NCBI GenBank assembly: GCA_949361645.1
Contig: OX442437.1
Location: 2,190,296 to 2,254,295 of the forward strand
DNA: 64,000 nt
Reading direction: 5' to 3'
Origin: Spongilla lacustris
Taxonomy: Eukaryota; Porifera; Demospongiae; Spongillida; Spongillidae
Both the position numbers and the translations under genes were made by a program. Under the pieces are notes generated by a model, which was not told the DNA's origin, ran no database searches, and worked only from the letters and a program-made list of their open reading frames with translations. Shown here in pieces: positions 49,901-59,144 of the stretch; the first letter of the stretch is position 1, and every line of letters starts with the position of its first letter.

Positions 49901-52840
49901 CGTTTACCCGAGCTGAAGCGTGCTGGAGAGAAAGTGAATGGCTGTGCGTCAGACGAACGTCAAACCCAAAGCTGCTGCAGCACGTGTGCATGCGCAGTTT
50001 GTGCGACTGGAAGCTTATAATTATATGTAAGGCATAAGCATTTTGTGGCTTTTTCGGTATGAAATTCCGTATTATTCATAACGTGGAATTGAAAGACTCG
50101 GCGTAGTCTAGAATTATCTATAGGGATAGGGAATTGTTTATTTAATTGCTACGATCGTAATAGAGTATGTAATACGTTATACGTGAGTTAACTCGTGTTC
50201 GTTTCAACTAAATAGTAAAGATCCACTGTGATGTATATACATATTACAGTAGCTAGAGATGCTGTTGAGCACACGGTTAGGCTAGTGCCTACAGTACTAT
50301 AGTTTTTGTTAGCCATTAGTGGAGCAAAATATAGCGGCTGAGCTCGGCGCCCTGACCCGTGCGATGTTCGTATGCGACACGGCTGCTGATTAAGGTGAGG
50401 GTGTACAACGGATTGCGTTAGTTGCCCTTTTTAGTGCACGTAGTTAAAATAGGCGGGGGTAGACGCGGGTGAGGCGGCGGCGGTACTGATGGGGAGGGGG
50501 TGTGGGGGGGGAGGGGATCGGCGGCGGGTGAGGTTGAGCTGAGGCATGAAGCTTTACCCAGTTAGCGATGAGTTTTCAACGCTGAAACCAGATTTGGCCT
50601 CTATTATTGTTGACCTCTTGAATTGCTAATTATATTCATGAGTCACAGAACGATAGGACAACCTCGAATCCGTAGTAGTGGCAATGAATACTAATGACGG
50701 AACCTCAACAAGGAAAATGCCAAAGAACCATCTTATGCGCGGAACGAAATGCAGTGCGCCACTCGAGGCTAATGGATGCGTGAGGCTAAATCTAATAAGA
50801 GGACTAGTTCTAGTTACCGTTTGTTGCAATTTCATTCTCATTAGATCAATTGGCTGCGGAAACCTTAAGTTGAAACTTTAATGAGCTTGTAAAGGGAATG
50901 CGGTTGTTGAACCGTAAATCTTTTTCCTGTGCTCTAATTATGACCCTTTTTGTCCAATTGTAACAGCCGTGCTTCACACGTTTGGCTATCGTGTGCATGT
51001 ATTCTCACGTGTGTTGGCTTCAAACCAGGGGCGGACGCAGGATTTAGAGTTAGGGGGGGGGGGGGGGGGGGGGGGGGCGCAAAGGGCAGAGAGTAGGAAA
51101 CGGGGGTGGGTGCGGGAGGGGGGGTCGCCCCCTCCCGCTTCAGCTAGGGGGTATGGGGGAGCGCTGTAAGCTCCCCCATTGGGGTCTGGGGCAAAGCCCA
51201 AGAAGCTTTGCAAGTTCTGCGTTATGAAGCTGCAGAACAATACGGAATTTTATACCGAAATGTTTTATGCCTTCGAGTTGCGCAAACTGCGCATGCGCAC
51301 GTGCTGCAGCAGCTTTGGTTTGACGTTCATCTGACGCACAACCGTTCACTTTCTCTCTAGCACGCTGTTAACGGTACAGGTTAACTCAATAGTCTTATTA
51401 TATATATTAATCATCCTTATATTAGGGGGGGGGGGGGGGGGCGTGTGCCCTCCACGCCCCCCCCCCCCCCCCCCCCCCCCTAAATCCGCCACTGCAAACT
51501 GTTTGAGATTTGAGGTAAGAATGAATCATGATGAATGCAGTATGGGGGACCCCTCCAGGTACATACTGTGATCATACTTAGCATTCTCGTTCAAAGTTTC
51601 TGAAGGATGGCGTCTAGTGAATGCATTTGCGAAAAACCCAGTCTTCGGCTGAACTAACAAAAGATGATATACCCGGAGCATAACTAAATGAGCCATTCCA
51701 TGGCATTCTAAAAGTGCGCACTTTCACACCTACGCAGGCAAATTGATAGGATGGTAGATTCCAGGAAGCAATAGTACAATTCTCACATAAAAAAGTATTT
51801 GTGACAAGCTACCACTGTAACAAGAATGTACTCCGGATGTAACGTCACTTCTAATTATGGTGTCACGTTGACGCGCAAACATTCCAGGGCCTTAAATGAA
51901 AAAGTCAATTACGGTTTCATCTACCTACTGACTACTGTCCAGCCGCAAACTCCCGTGAGTCTCAGCCCACAGGAAGTAGTTGCTATATTCATGTGCTTAC
52001 AACAGCGCGATTCGAGCGGGGAAAATATATCAACTTTGCGCCGCTGTATCTCTGTAACAGATGGAATAATAATGAACGAACAGTACAAATCAATAGGTAA
52101 AGGATCGCTCACTTATAAACAGAATTTGAAGCGATTTGATTACTCCTACAGAAAGTTATGGCGGGTTTGAACCCGGTGGGGGCAAAACGGGCACGGAGCA
52201 AATGCAAGACTTCAAAATGTATTTTGCCATAGAGAAATGGTGTTTTATGAGCTGTTGAAATTAGGAAGTCAATAGCGTTTAGTGTTTGGGAGTTATAGCG
52301 ATTCAAACAAGAAGCATAATGCAATAAAACATAGAACGAAACTGTCCCATATCATTACTATACACACTAGGCACCCAAAGAGTTAAGAGTTAGTCATGTG
52401 CATGTCTTGTAATCAGTTAATGCAAGTAGTTAAATAACTTATATACTTTCATACTTGCATGCACGTACATATACGTTAATTATACACTCACTCACCATCA
52501 GTCCGGCTAGAAGTGTGGGCCAGGGAAATGTATCAGTTGTCTTTCCGCAAACCCCTCGCACCATTGTGCGGAGGAAGGTGATGCACTGTGGCGCCATCAT
52601 CACAAACAGTAGCTGCCAATAAAGCGAGACGGCGGCGCTAGTTTCTTTCACGGCGAGGGCATAGCTGAGGCGTGATGTCATACTGATGAGAGTCAGCTTG
52701 CTTAGGACCGTGAAGACTATTGCAGTTAATAATAGCAGGGTACCTATCGTAAATTTAAGCAGCATTTTGAATTTTAGCGTGGGACAGTTTTTCTTGTCTT
52801 TGGACTTCGGGGTGAAAAACGGTTCTTTGAGTTGGTCCAT
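31911..52840 (-). CDS. Chitin synthase (animal type 2) with two SAM domains; nine exons
   Basis: An integral-membrane glycosyltransferase (GT2) that polymerises UDP-GlcNAc into chitin. Proposed coding exons: 52840-52496, 36336-35916, 35711-35553, 35350-33119, 33063-33031, 32958-32828, 32768-32670, 32610-32472 and 32305-31911. All have GT/AG borders and matching phases, giving about 1317 residues. Motifs: CSTMYRED (about 499-505), DxD in TTDADIRF (643-650), acceptor-site GEDRW (748-752), product-site QRRRW (786-790) and SWGTR (994-998). Multiple membrane segments flank the catalytic core. Exon 3 is a Gln/Ser-rich linker. Two SAM domains (about 1070-1190) lie between SWGTR and the last two membrane segments. 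Intron 1 is 16.2 kb and full of repeats. Without exon 1 the protein would lack its first two membrane segments. Very sure of the product, fairly sure of exon 1. Confidence 0.92.
32472..32958 (-). other. Two SAM domains in chitin synthase exons 6-8
   Basis: SAM 1: VRNWLRSMKCSEYEEIFEKH, with AEMKAE joined to DFKEIGIPGKGLWLHLEKAA across an intron. SAM 2: VKTWLESLEMEGYTTLFAVC, then LKSLKADDLSVFKK. SAM domains form homo- or hetero-oligomers, so they may cluster the synthase on the cytoplasmic face. They are not part of fungal chitin synthases. Confidence 0.75.
33119..35350 (-). other. Chitin synthase catalytic exon (exon 4)
   Basis: A single 2.2-kb exon carries the whole GT2 catalytic domain with the DxD, GEDRW, QRRRW and SWGTR motifs, plus the membrane segments before and after it. 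The acceptor is CATGCAG/ATTTC and the donor ATTG/GTAGGT. No frameshift or stop interrupts it, evidence that the gene is under selection. Confidence 0.93.
36337..36965. other. Chitin synthase intron 1, 3' part; nothing recognised
   Basis: The intron ends with the acceptor TTCTTTTAG/GGAATA. No repeat family was recognised here. Confidence 0.4.
36966..37517 (-). CDS. Uncharacterised open frame or exon inside chitin synthase intron 1
   Basis: About 183 codons open on the minus strand, directly after a splice-acceptor-like TTTTCACATTGCCAG. It starts LRWG or QMGIMGVNYIAKTAGAAFVT, has a charged middle (KGLQENVNTEISEWWEEMSH), and ends in one hydrophobic segment (LILFFFVIASTGSLPAIKLI) before TAA, as a tail-anchored protein would. 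I do not recognise a family. It does not fit chitin synthase, because exon 1 and exon 2 already join in phase. Possible explanations: the last exon of a nested gene, or a remnant of a repeat. Confidence 0.35.
   Translation of the reverse strand, partial: AQMGIMGVNYIAKTAGAAFVTSRPCTDVIFTAIIGKGDFSVYDHLQKITQAKKEMNHEVKGLQENVNTEISEWWEEMSHSNSSKWQDIHLAGCTSRFPLLTPSKFHDITTFRLGIKKVIEGDSNRRRISPTSVPIRLLNSIYNIRQVLHQNEHYCCNWLDQCTLILFFFVIASTGSLPAIKLI
37518..38971. other. Intronic stretch, no gene recognised
   Basis: Contains a short (TA)n at 38216-38238 and a 25-bp phrase AAAATGGTTC(T/C)GCC(G/A)CC repeated at about 38268 and 38829. Minus-strand pieces such as SLKTADKIDAWLVCVNMLAG (about 37640-37700) look protein-like, but I cannot place them. 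Confidence 0.35.
38972..39300 (+). repeat. Dispersed repeat, copy 1
   Basis: Aligns inverted with 51955-52325. Shared blocks include GCTTCTTGTTTGAATC, CTAAACACTATTGACTTCCT, ATACAGCGGCGCAAA and ATGAATATGCAACTACTTCC. Its 3' part also starts the big palindrome. Confidence 0.75.
39224..41160 (+). repeat. Left arm of a 4.6-kb near-perfect palindrome
   Basis: Every landmark here recurs inverted at 83092 minus its position. For example, the 79-codon frame at 40281-40520 is repeated on the minus strand at 42811-42572 with one residue changed. The arm is itself tandem, with units of about 350-400 bp carrying CACTGCAAG, CATGCTGGTGGAGATGCCAA and CAATTTCAGGGGAG. It includes a G tract (39391-39410) and a C tract (39482-39499). 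Confidence 0.92.
41932..43868 (-). repeat. Right arm of the 4.6-kb palindrome
   Basis: Reverse complement of 39224-41160 with small indels and very few substitutions. The outer end is GCGGTTCACACACGTAC against GTACGTGCGTGAACCGC on the left. The loop (41161-41931) is unique apart from a partial unit at 41745-41931. Confidence 0.92.
43869..44085 (+). repeat. Extra partial unit of the palindrome repeat
   Basis: Repeats the right-arm segment around 42520-42760 (GGCCTTGTTGGCCCCTGGGC and GGGGCTGCTAAGTGAGGGCT). It lies outside the palindrome. Confidence 0.75.
44086..45981. other. Intronic stretch, no gene recognised
   Basis: Short frames at 44255-44461 and 44703-44921 match no family. No clear repeat was noticed. 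Confidence 0.35.
45987..46172. mobile_element. CAGGGGCGG-type MITE with 5-bp TSD
   Basis: Termini CAGGGGCGGATCCAGGATTT and, at the right, ATATCCGCCCCTG. GGAAT flanks both ends (45982-45986 and 46173-46177). It carries an approximately 20-bp G tract near the left and a C tract near the right. Termini and TSD length match the hAT5-like element at 28622. Confidence 0.85.
46260..46554. mobile_element. Foldback element, 295 bp
   Basis: Arms of about 130 bp are nearly perfect inverted copies (start ACAAGTAAATCAAAAACTTC; inner part GGTTTGGTAGGATCCTAC) around a loop of about 40 bp. AATTAG occurs on both sides at slightly different distances, so the TSD is uncertain. No coding capacity. Confidence 0.85.
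46560..47215. other. Intronic stretch, no gene recognised
   Basis: A plus frame at 46553-46864 is open but matches nothing known. Confidence 0.35.
47218..48642 (+). repeat. 24-bp minisatellite, about 59 copies
   Basis: The unit is near CATGTACACCCATCCAATGCCCCC, 23-25 bp with deletions. Since 24 is divisible by three and the unit lacks stops, long frames stay open on both strands (up to about 519 codons), but changing unit lengths shift the frames. It lies inside chitin synthase intron 1. Confidence 0.97.
48806..49078 (-). pseudogene. RAG1 N-terminal-like zinc-binding exon
   Basis: The minus frame reads LDDLCRVCGCKLHRGIK, then YSCISYADKFLVALNINILV, DTPEIHPQMFCTLCLIKP and a stop. The arrangement CxxC, a variable loop, a hydrophobic helix, then D-x-x-x-IHP-x-x-FC-x-x-C matches the zinc-binding region in the N-terminal third of RAG1, between the N-terminus and the RING finger. 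This module also occurs without the recombinase core in invertebrate repeats (N-RAG-type elements). A stop comes 11 codons after the last Cys, and no recombinase core is visible nearby. It is an isolated exon or a remnant, in the intron and on the same strand as chitin synthase. Confidence 0.6.
49175..50721. mobile_element. Long-TIR element, copy 1 (1.55 kb)
   Basis: Arms 49175-49735 and 50165-50721 are inverted copies starting GGCATTTTCC(T)(A/T)GTTGAGG. The centre (49736-50164) holds a second hairpin, TGATCGCGATGCACAGTGAT...ATCGCGATCA (49800-49875). No coding capacity. Unlike copy 2, it has no matching 8-bp flanks. Confidence 0.88.
50722..51020. other. Intronic stretch, no gene recognised
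   Basis: Nothing recognised between copy 1 and the MITE. Confidence 0.4.
51026..51494. mobile_element. G-rich hAT5-like MITE carrying captured sequence
   Basis: Termini CAGGGGCGGACGCAGGATTT and TAAATCCGCCACTG; CAAAC flanks both ends (51021-51025 and 51495-51499). 51076-51215 is the GC-hairpin block shared with 28660-28790. 51216-51400 is, inverted, the centre of the long-TIR element (compare 49915-50090 and 53715-53904). G and C tracts of 20-25 bp lie near the ends. Confidence 0.85.
51955..52325 (-). repeat. Dispersed repeat, copy 2 (inverted)
   Basis: Reverse complement of 38972-39300 with moderate divergence. It lies about 170 bp downstream of the chitin synthase exon 1 donor, so the two copies span most of intron 1 in opposite orientation. 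Confidence 0.75.
52496..52840 (-). other. Chitin synthase first coding exon
   Basis: 115 codons from MDQLKEPFFTPKSKDKK to TLLAGLM, followed by the strong donor GTGAGTGAG. It has two hydrophobic segments (LKFTIGTLLLLTAIVFTVLS and YWQLLFVMMAPQCITFLRTM) and the pattern K-x-T-L-x-x-M-T-S, as at the N-terminus of animal chitin synthases. It ends in phase 0, as exon 2 starts (36336, GIAGVVLEVGAMTSLVFLVL). The two halves recreate the usual continuous N-terminal membrane block. The upstream region is interrupted by a TIR element from 52992. Confidence 0.82.
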
Positions 52841-52991
52841 TCCACTGCTTCACGTATATCCACGAGGTATCGGTACGCTATGCACAATTGTGTGAGCAGC
52901 AATTCTTAATACAGTGAATGCAAGCAGTTACAACAATACGCTAACCCATATAAATGTAAGTACATGTACAAGTTTATAGCGATCCGATTTG
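52841..52991 (-). promoter_or_regulatory. Chitin synthase 5' flank / 5' UTR
   Basis: 150 bp between the start codon and the TIR element. A related block lies at 1660-1786. A TATAAA-like ATATAAATG is at 52949-52957 on the plus strand, but no promoter element is certain. The insertion at 52992 must displace any more distal control region by 1.7 kb. Confidence 0.35.
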
Positions 52992-54692
52992 GGCATTTTC
53001 CTAGTTGAGGTTCCGTCATTAGTATTCATTGCTACACTACTACGGATTCGAGGTTGTCCTATCGTTGACTTATGAATATAATTAGCAATTCAAGAGGTCA
53101 AAAATAATAGAGGCCAAATCTGGTTTCAGCGTTGAAAACTCATCGCTAACAGGGTAAAGCTTCTTGCCTCAGCTCAACCTCACCCGCCACCGATCCCCCC
53201 CCCCATCAGTACCGCCGCCGCCTCACCCGCACCTACCCCCGCCTATTTTAACTACGTGCACTAAAAAGGGCAACTAACGCAATCCGTTGTACACCCTCAC
53301 CTTAATCAGCAGCCGTGCCGCATACGAACATCGCGCGGGTCAGGGCGCCGAGCTCAGCCGCTATATTTTGCTCCACTAATGGCTAACAAAAACTATAGTA
53401 CTGTAGGCACTAGCCTAACCGCGTGTGCTCAACAGCATCTCTAGCTACTGTAGGCCTTATATATACATGAATCGCAGTGGATCGTTCAGTGTAGATATTT
53501 AGTTGAAACGAACGCGAGTTAACTCACGTGACGTATTACATACTATTGCTTACATGTACTAAGAATTTTGGCTGGGCCGTTTTCAACAATTCTACGTCCA
53601 GTCTTTTAATTCCTTTCACTGATCGCGATGCACAGTGATATGGATTACATGTACTTGTTAAACCATATCACTTGTGTACGGTGTATCGCGATCATAAGAG
53701 TATAATGTTAACCTGTAACCGTTTACCCGAGCTGAAGCGTGCTGGAGAGAAAGTGAATGGCTGTGCGTCAGACGAACGTCAAACCCAAAGCTGCTGCAGC
53801 ACGTGTGCATGCGCAGTTTGTGCGACTGGAAGCTAATTATATGTAAGGCATAAGCATTTTGTGGCTTTTTCGGTATGAAATTCCGTATTATTCATAACGT
53901 GGAACTTGCAAAAGCTTCGACCCCAATGGGGGAGCTTACAGCGCTCCCCCATATCCCTTCCCCATATGATTATCCCTTAGCTGGAGCGGGAGGGGGCGAC
54001 GCCCCCTTTCCCTTACTCTCTACCCTTTGCCCCCCTCCCCCTCTGTCCGTCCCTGGGAATTGAAAGACTCGGCGTAGTCTAGAATTATCTATAGGGATAG
54101 GGAATTGTTTATTTAATTGCTACGATCGTAATAGAGTATGTAATACGTTACGTGAGTTAACTCGTGTTCGTTTCAACTAAATAGTAAAAGATCCACTGTG
54201 ATGTATATACATATTACAGTAGCTATAGAGATGCTGTTGAGCACACGGTTAGGCTAGTGCCTACAGTACTATAGTTTTTGTTAGCCATTAGTGGAGCAAA
54301 ATATAGCGGCTGAGCTCGGCGCCCTGACCCGTGCGATGTTCGTATGCGACACGGCTGCTGATTAAGGTGAGGGTGTACAACGGATTGCGTTAGTTGCCCT
54401 TTTTAGTGCACGTAGTTAAAATAGGCGGGGGTAGACGCGGGTGAGGCGGCGGCGGTACTGATGGGGAGGGGGTGTGGGGGGGAGGGGATCGGCGGCGGGT
54501 GAGGTTGAGCTGAGGCATGAAGCTTTACCCAGTTAGCGATGAGTTTTCAACGCTGAAACCAGATTTGGCCTCTATTATTGTTGACCTCTTGAATTGCTAA
54601 TTATATTCATGAGTCACAGAACGATAGGACAACCTCGAATCCGTAGTAGTGGCAATGAATACTAATGACGGAACCTCAACTAGGAAAATGCC
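52992..54692. mobile_element. Long-TIR element, copy 2 (1.70 kb), perfect 8-bp TSD
   Basis: Starts GGCATTTTCCTAGTTGAGG and ends with the inverted copy; CCGATTTG flanks both sides (52984-52991 and 54693-54700). About 95% like copy 1 by eye but 150 bp longer, because a hAT5-like fragment sits inside it at 53906-54055. The 8-bp TSD and long TIRs suggest hAT or a similar superfamily. The single undisrupted CCGATTTG at 1769 shows the pre-insertion state. Confidence 0.92.
53906..54055 (-). mobile_element. hAT5-like fragment nested in long-TIR copy 2
   Basis: Copy 1 at 50080-50090 shows the empty site (CGTGGAATTGAAAG). Here 150 bp intervene, ending GTCCGTCCCTG, with GGAAC/GGAAT on the two sides. 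It contains the same hairpin block (GGGGGAGCTTACAGCGCTCC) as 28622-29617 and 51026-51494, inverted. One proper terminus (CAGGGACGG) is present; the other end is not a TIR. Confidence 0.8.
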
Positions 54693-54700
54693 CCGATTTG

Positions 54701-55325
54701 TCCTGCATGCACACTCAGCCATCCTTCCTTATAAGAACGTCCTGACCTTAGTGACATACACAACAGGTAACTCACGACTACTGTACCCCGTACGTGCCTT
54801 GCAATATGTCTCAACAATAATGTGGGTCTCGTTGAACCGCTGTCGCCGAATAATCCCCCCGCTGCCTCCAAATGTGAAGGTTCGCCGACGCCTTAAAGAC
54901 AGCTTGCGCACGAGGATCCGCGGATGACAGCAACAAACTATACTGTAGATACACCAAAATCAAGATGCCCGCGTGTCAAGCAATCAACTCTCTTATATCC
55001 AACGTACACAAAAGAACTGACAAAATAACAATGTCCCAGCGCAGTTCGCACAACAGCGGCCCTCCGCCGCAGCGCACTTCCCAGCCAGCTAACAATGAAA
55101 CTGTTATCCTAGATCCTGAGAGCCCTCCACATGAATACTCTTTTCCTCAGAGCCAGGTGGTTCCCGGTTTTCAACATTAGGCCACTACAGTACAATAAGA
55201 TTCCTTGTTTCCCATTTCCCGCCCGCACCATTATTTGGTACCGCATGTTTTCATTCATTATTAGATCACGTGTCACGTAACATCCATTATTTTAATCATA
55301 GACATAACAAATGGCTATCTTGAAC
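54701..55325. other. No confident gene; one small Pro/Ser-rich frame
   Basis: From the ATG at 55031 a 49-codon frame reads MSQRSSHNSGPPPQRTSQPA and on to SFPQSQVVPGFQH. It might be a first exon (possible donor CAG/GTGGTT at about 55155). No domain is recognisable. Confidence 0.25.
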
Positions 55326-56245
55326 CATAGATATTACTCTATAATATCTATGCTTGAACGTATCTGTTGCGTGTTCGTCTAGAAAAACTGCTTTACTTCC
55401 TTGGAATATTGAAGCAGAACACTTCTTTTTTTTCGTAGATTCTATTCGATCACGTCTTCCAAGCACATCTATAGAGTCCTGGATACATTATATATTTCCT
55501 GTCGGTTGAAAGAATTGAATTAGACAGGAAATAAGCTCCCGTCTAAATGTGACGGATATGGTGATTGGATGAAAGGTGTCACCTCGTGGAAGCGTGGTTT
55601 TATAAGGGAGTGTAAGGGTTATTGAGTCATTCTAAGCATTCTACGGCACGTCGTGTCCTGCAATTTTTTCCTTGTGATGTTTTGAGTCTGGACAGGTTGA
55701 TCCTTGACTGGAGATAGCTGAGTGGAGGTACTCCAATAGTGGCAGCTGGTTGTGTTTGTGTGTGTGCGTGTGTGTGAGCAGTGTAGTTAGGAAGGTTTTT
55801 GCCCCAGAAGGTGGATTCTCCCTTCAGAAGGTTTTCCACGGGGTTTTTCCGAGGGTGAGGTGTGGGCTCACCTACCCTGAATATAGTTAGTTAGGTTTTA
55901 TTTATGCCTACTGCTCAAGCGTGTGTTGTGTGTGAGTGTTGTGTGCGTGGAGCTCCTGTGCTACTGGGGACACTACAATGTACGAGAACTACGGGCAAGG
56001 CAGGTGGAAAGGAGGAAGGAAGCAGGGGAGAGGTGGAAGAGACAGTCGTGATGTTTGTAGTAGGCAGGTCCTTATTATTATTATTATTAGTTATTTTAAT
56101 TCTATGTGTTGTGTGGTGATATGTAGACATGGCGTGCAAATAGATGCTGGCAACAATGTGATGGTTGATAGGGATAGGGAGGGGTGTGCTACCAATAACC
56201 ATGTAGGCATGTGAAGGGAGTAGTTAAAGCATAGATATTAGAGTA
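55326..56245. repeat. Region bounded by CATAGATATT palindromic motifs
   Basis: A palindrome at 55326-55352 and an inverted half-copy at 56230-56245 bracket about 0.9 kb. Inside are a TATA-like TTTTATAAGG (about 55599), GT-rich sequence (55745-55780) and (ATT)n at 56069-56086. No coding region is recognised. Whether this is one element is uncertain. Confidence 0.3.
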
Positions 56246-58475
56246 AAAGGATTGGAAACGGAGCACGTGAGCCATAGAGCCCTGTACATTGCAAAGCGCG
56301 GGCTCGGTGATGGTGCTAATTCGATGAAATGACGCCTCGCCCCTCTTGAGAAGAAAGTAAGTTGAGTGCTTTGTCGAATCTGATAGAAGAATACGATAGC
56401 GAAAAATGCGTAGATTCGGGCAAACTTATCGCCATATTTATAGCCCTTTTAGAACCCAAGATACAGAATTTTGAGGGTATACAATATTTTTAACAACTAA
56501 CCGATACAACTCCCCTAAACGTATCTTTCTTTATAAAGAAATAGCATGGCCAGATGCAGCACAAAATTTTACGTACGGTGAGGTGTGTTTGAAGCGTTTA
56601 GGTTGGAGGGTCTTGGACTAACTTCACATTTTAAGTTTTTGACATCGCCATGAACTAACCGACAAAACTTCCCTGGTTAAGCTTTTATGTCGATTCCAAC
56701 ATTTTTTTTCCAGATAGCTACACCAATTCTACGTACGGTAGGCACCATTCGCCGGTAACCAAGCTCTGGTTTAGTCGTGAAAAAAATTCTAAACGGGCAC
56801 AGCAAAAAAACCACGCGAATCATAAAATGATTTGTCAACCGATTTGTTCAGAGAATCAGAATTTGATTTCATACATGATCTGCCTGTAATTCCATACATA
56901 AAATCCATCATAATCATATGTTAAATCACAAACGGATTGTACATATGATTTCTACTGAAAAATCAACTGTAAAATCCGGCAAAATCACGCAGTGATTTTT
57001 GAATGGATTAAGCATGTGATTTTTACATAGAATCATACACAGAATCATCTTATAAATCACAATGAATGATTTTTCAAATGATTTTTCAAATGATCTTTTG
57101 TCACTCACAATATCACAACAGTGATATAAATACATAAATATAAATGCATAAAATCAAGACAGCAATATAAAGGATAAGATATAAAAACATATGGAGAAAT
57201 TGCCCATACATAGGCGGACATTTAGCACTTTTTTTTCAAATTGATTTTTAAACACATGTACTAAGTACGATAAATCGGTGTGATTGTGAATCTGTAATTT
57301 ATAGATTTATATCATGAGCCATTCTTGTACAAAAATCAAGACAAAAAATTAATTTCTACCGCACTAATTTATTCGTAAAGTAGACATGTTACGTAACATT
57401 TATTAACAATTATATCATTTATCAAAAACGTTTTTAATTAATGGCTAGCTCACGAGACGCATACAAAGCCGATGACGTATTACTAATACTAAGTAAGTAA
57501 AAGTAATTGTAGCTCCCGTAAACACAGATTGAACACGCACCGCAGAGGACCGAAAGGGATGATGTTGGCTTCGTCCAAAGTGGCCGGTCCGCAATTACTA
57601 GTAGTTCACGACGGGAGACCGAGTCCCAACTCCCAACATGTCATCATATATGCTCCGCCATGCATATTTACCCATCCTTTCAATATTGGCCGGGTGCAGC
57701 GTCCGTTGTGCACGTCACGCCACCAGCACTTTTTATGCCACCTTTCTATGCGGCAATTCATTATTGCCATGAAGCCTCGATCGCGATCATCGCGCGGGCA
57801 ACATATCGTAAAAGCAGAGATAATATAAAGCGATACTTCCTATGATATATGCTATTACATTTATAGTTTCTCTTAGCCCCTTCTGTAGTCAATCATCGAC
57901 TCAATGTGATATGGGAGATGTAAACGATGGGCGGACCGGCAGCGTGGGCGTTTCTCTAGAGCCGAACACATTGGCAAGCTAGAACCCGTACTTCACGTTT
58001 ATTTCATGTCAAGATATCGAACTTCTTATAGGTTAATACATTTACCGTAGTGATCAGGTCGACGGGTCATGCTGCCCTTCCTCATCACTGAGTTACTAGT
58101 ATGTTTACAAATTGACAATAACCACAAAGACCCTGCTGCACTTCTTCCTCATCGGATGGCTATCACAGTTACAAGCAAGTCTAGTGTCATATGATGAGCA
58201 CCAAACAAAACAAAACAAGATAAGTGCCTAAGTAGCATCATATAGATACTTGATGGTAGCACATCTCCGTGGAAACAGTTGCAAACAGACATTTAAACAA
58301 ATTCGCAGCTCCTGATATTGAAACCTAGAGGAAAAAAGTGATGGTTATGCATCAGAACAAATGCCCCTACCATAAAACCAAAGCCCTCAGCATCATGCAC
58401 AAAGCACACTCCATCCCCTCCCAATGCAAAGCTCAACCAAGGCATCAGGACTAGTGCTTGCCCAACAGGCCCCTG
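56246..58475. other. No gene recognised
   Basis: A/T-rich, with a cluster of degenerate AAATCA/TGATTT palindromes at 56880-57110. A frame at 57529-57828 is open but unrecognised. Confidence 0.4.
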
Positions 58476-58764
58476 TCATTCATTACCCCCCCCCCCCCCC
58501 ACACACACACACATTCTGCACACAGTGTGTGGTTTGTATGACTTATACATGTAACTTCTCTGTATGGTTTCTACTAGAAAGGAATACAGTGTAGGTGGTA
58601 CGGAGGTGAAGAGGAAAGACACATGAACACTTAACCTTCAGTACTCACGATAAGTCTAAGTAGATAACATGCAGCCCTGGATCAAGCATAGCCTTGGGGG
58701 TGGGGGGGCCAGCTTCCCCCCCCCTCCCCCATGGCATATGAAATGCCACCCCTCTGGCAGCAAT

Positions 58765-58797
<33 letters not shown>

Positions 58798-58800
58798 AGC
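58476..58800. repeat. Poly-C, poly-CA and C-rich tracts
   Basis: C run at 58488-58500 followed by (CA)n to 58513; C-rich at 58716-58730; about 31 C at 58767-58798. On the other strand this is a G-rich block flanked by sequence resembling the G-rich MITEs, but termini could not be defined. Confidence 0.6.
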
Positions 58801-59144
58801 CACACACGCTTCCGTTGATGATTACATATACCTGTGAGTAGATTACATGTTGTGTCATACGTAAAAAAAAGTCCGAATACTTGCTGACAAATGTCAACAA
58901 AGCGGTGGAGCACAACAGGGCATGTACAAATGTACCCCTTCGACTGCATCCCCTCCTCCCCCCCAGTTTTCGTGCGCCCTCTGGTAAAACAAAATTCATG
59001 TAGGTCCACGGTAGTCCTACATGCATAAGTACATGCCAGTAGTTAGATAGATGTACACATGTACATGTAGGTCTTGTAGATATGGTAGTCTTAGGTAGGG
59101 ACATATAAGTCCAGGTACATGTACAGGGTATGTTTATTTTATGT

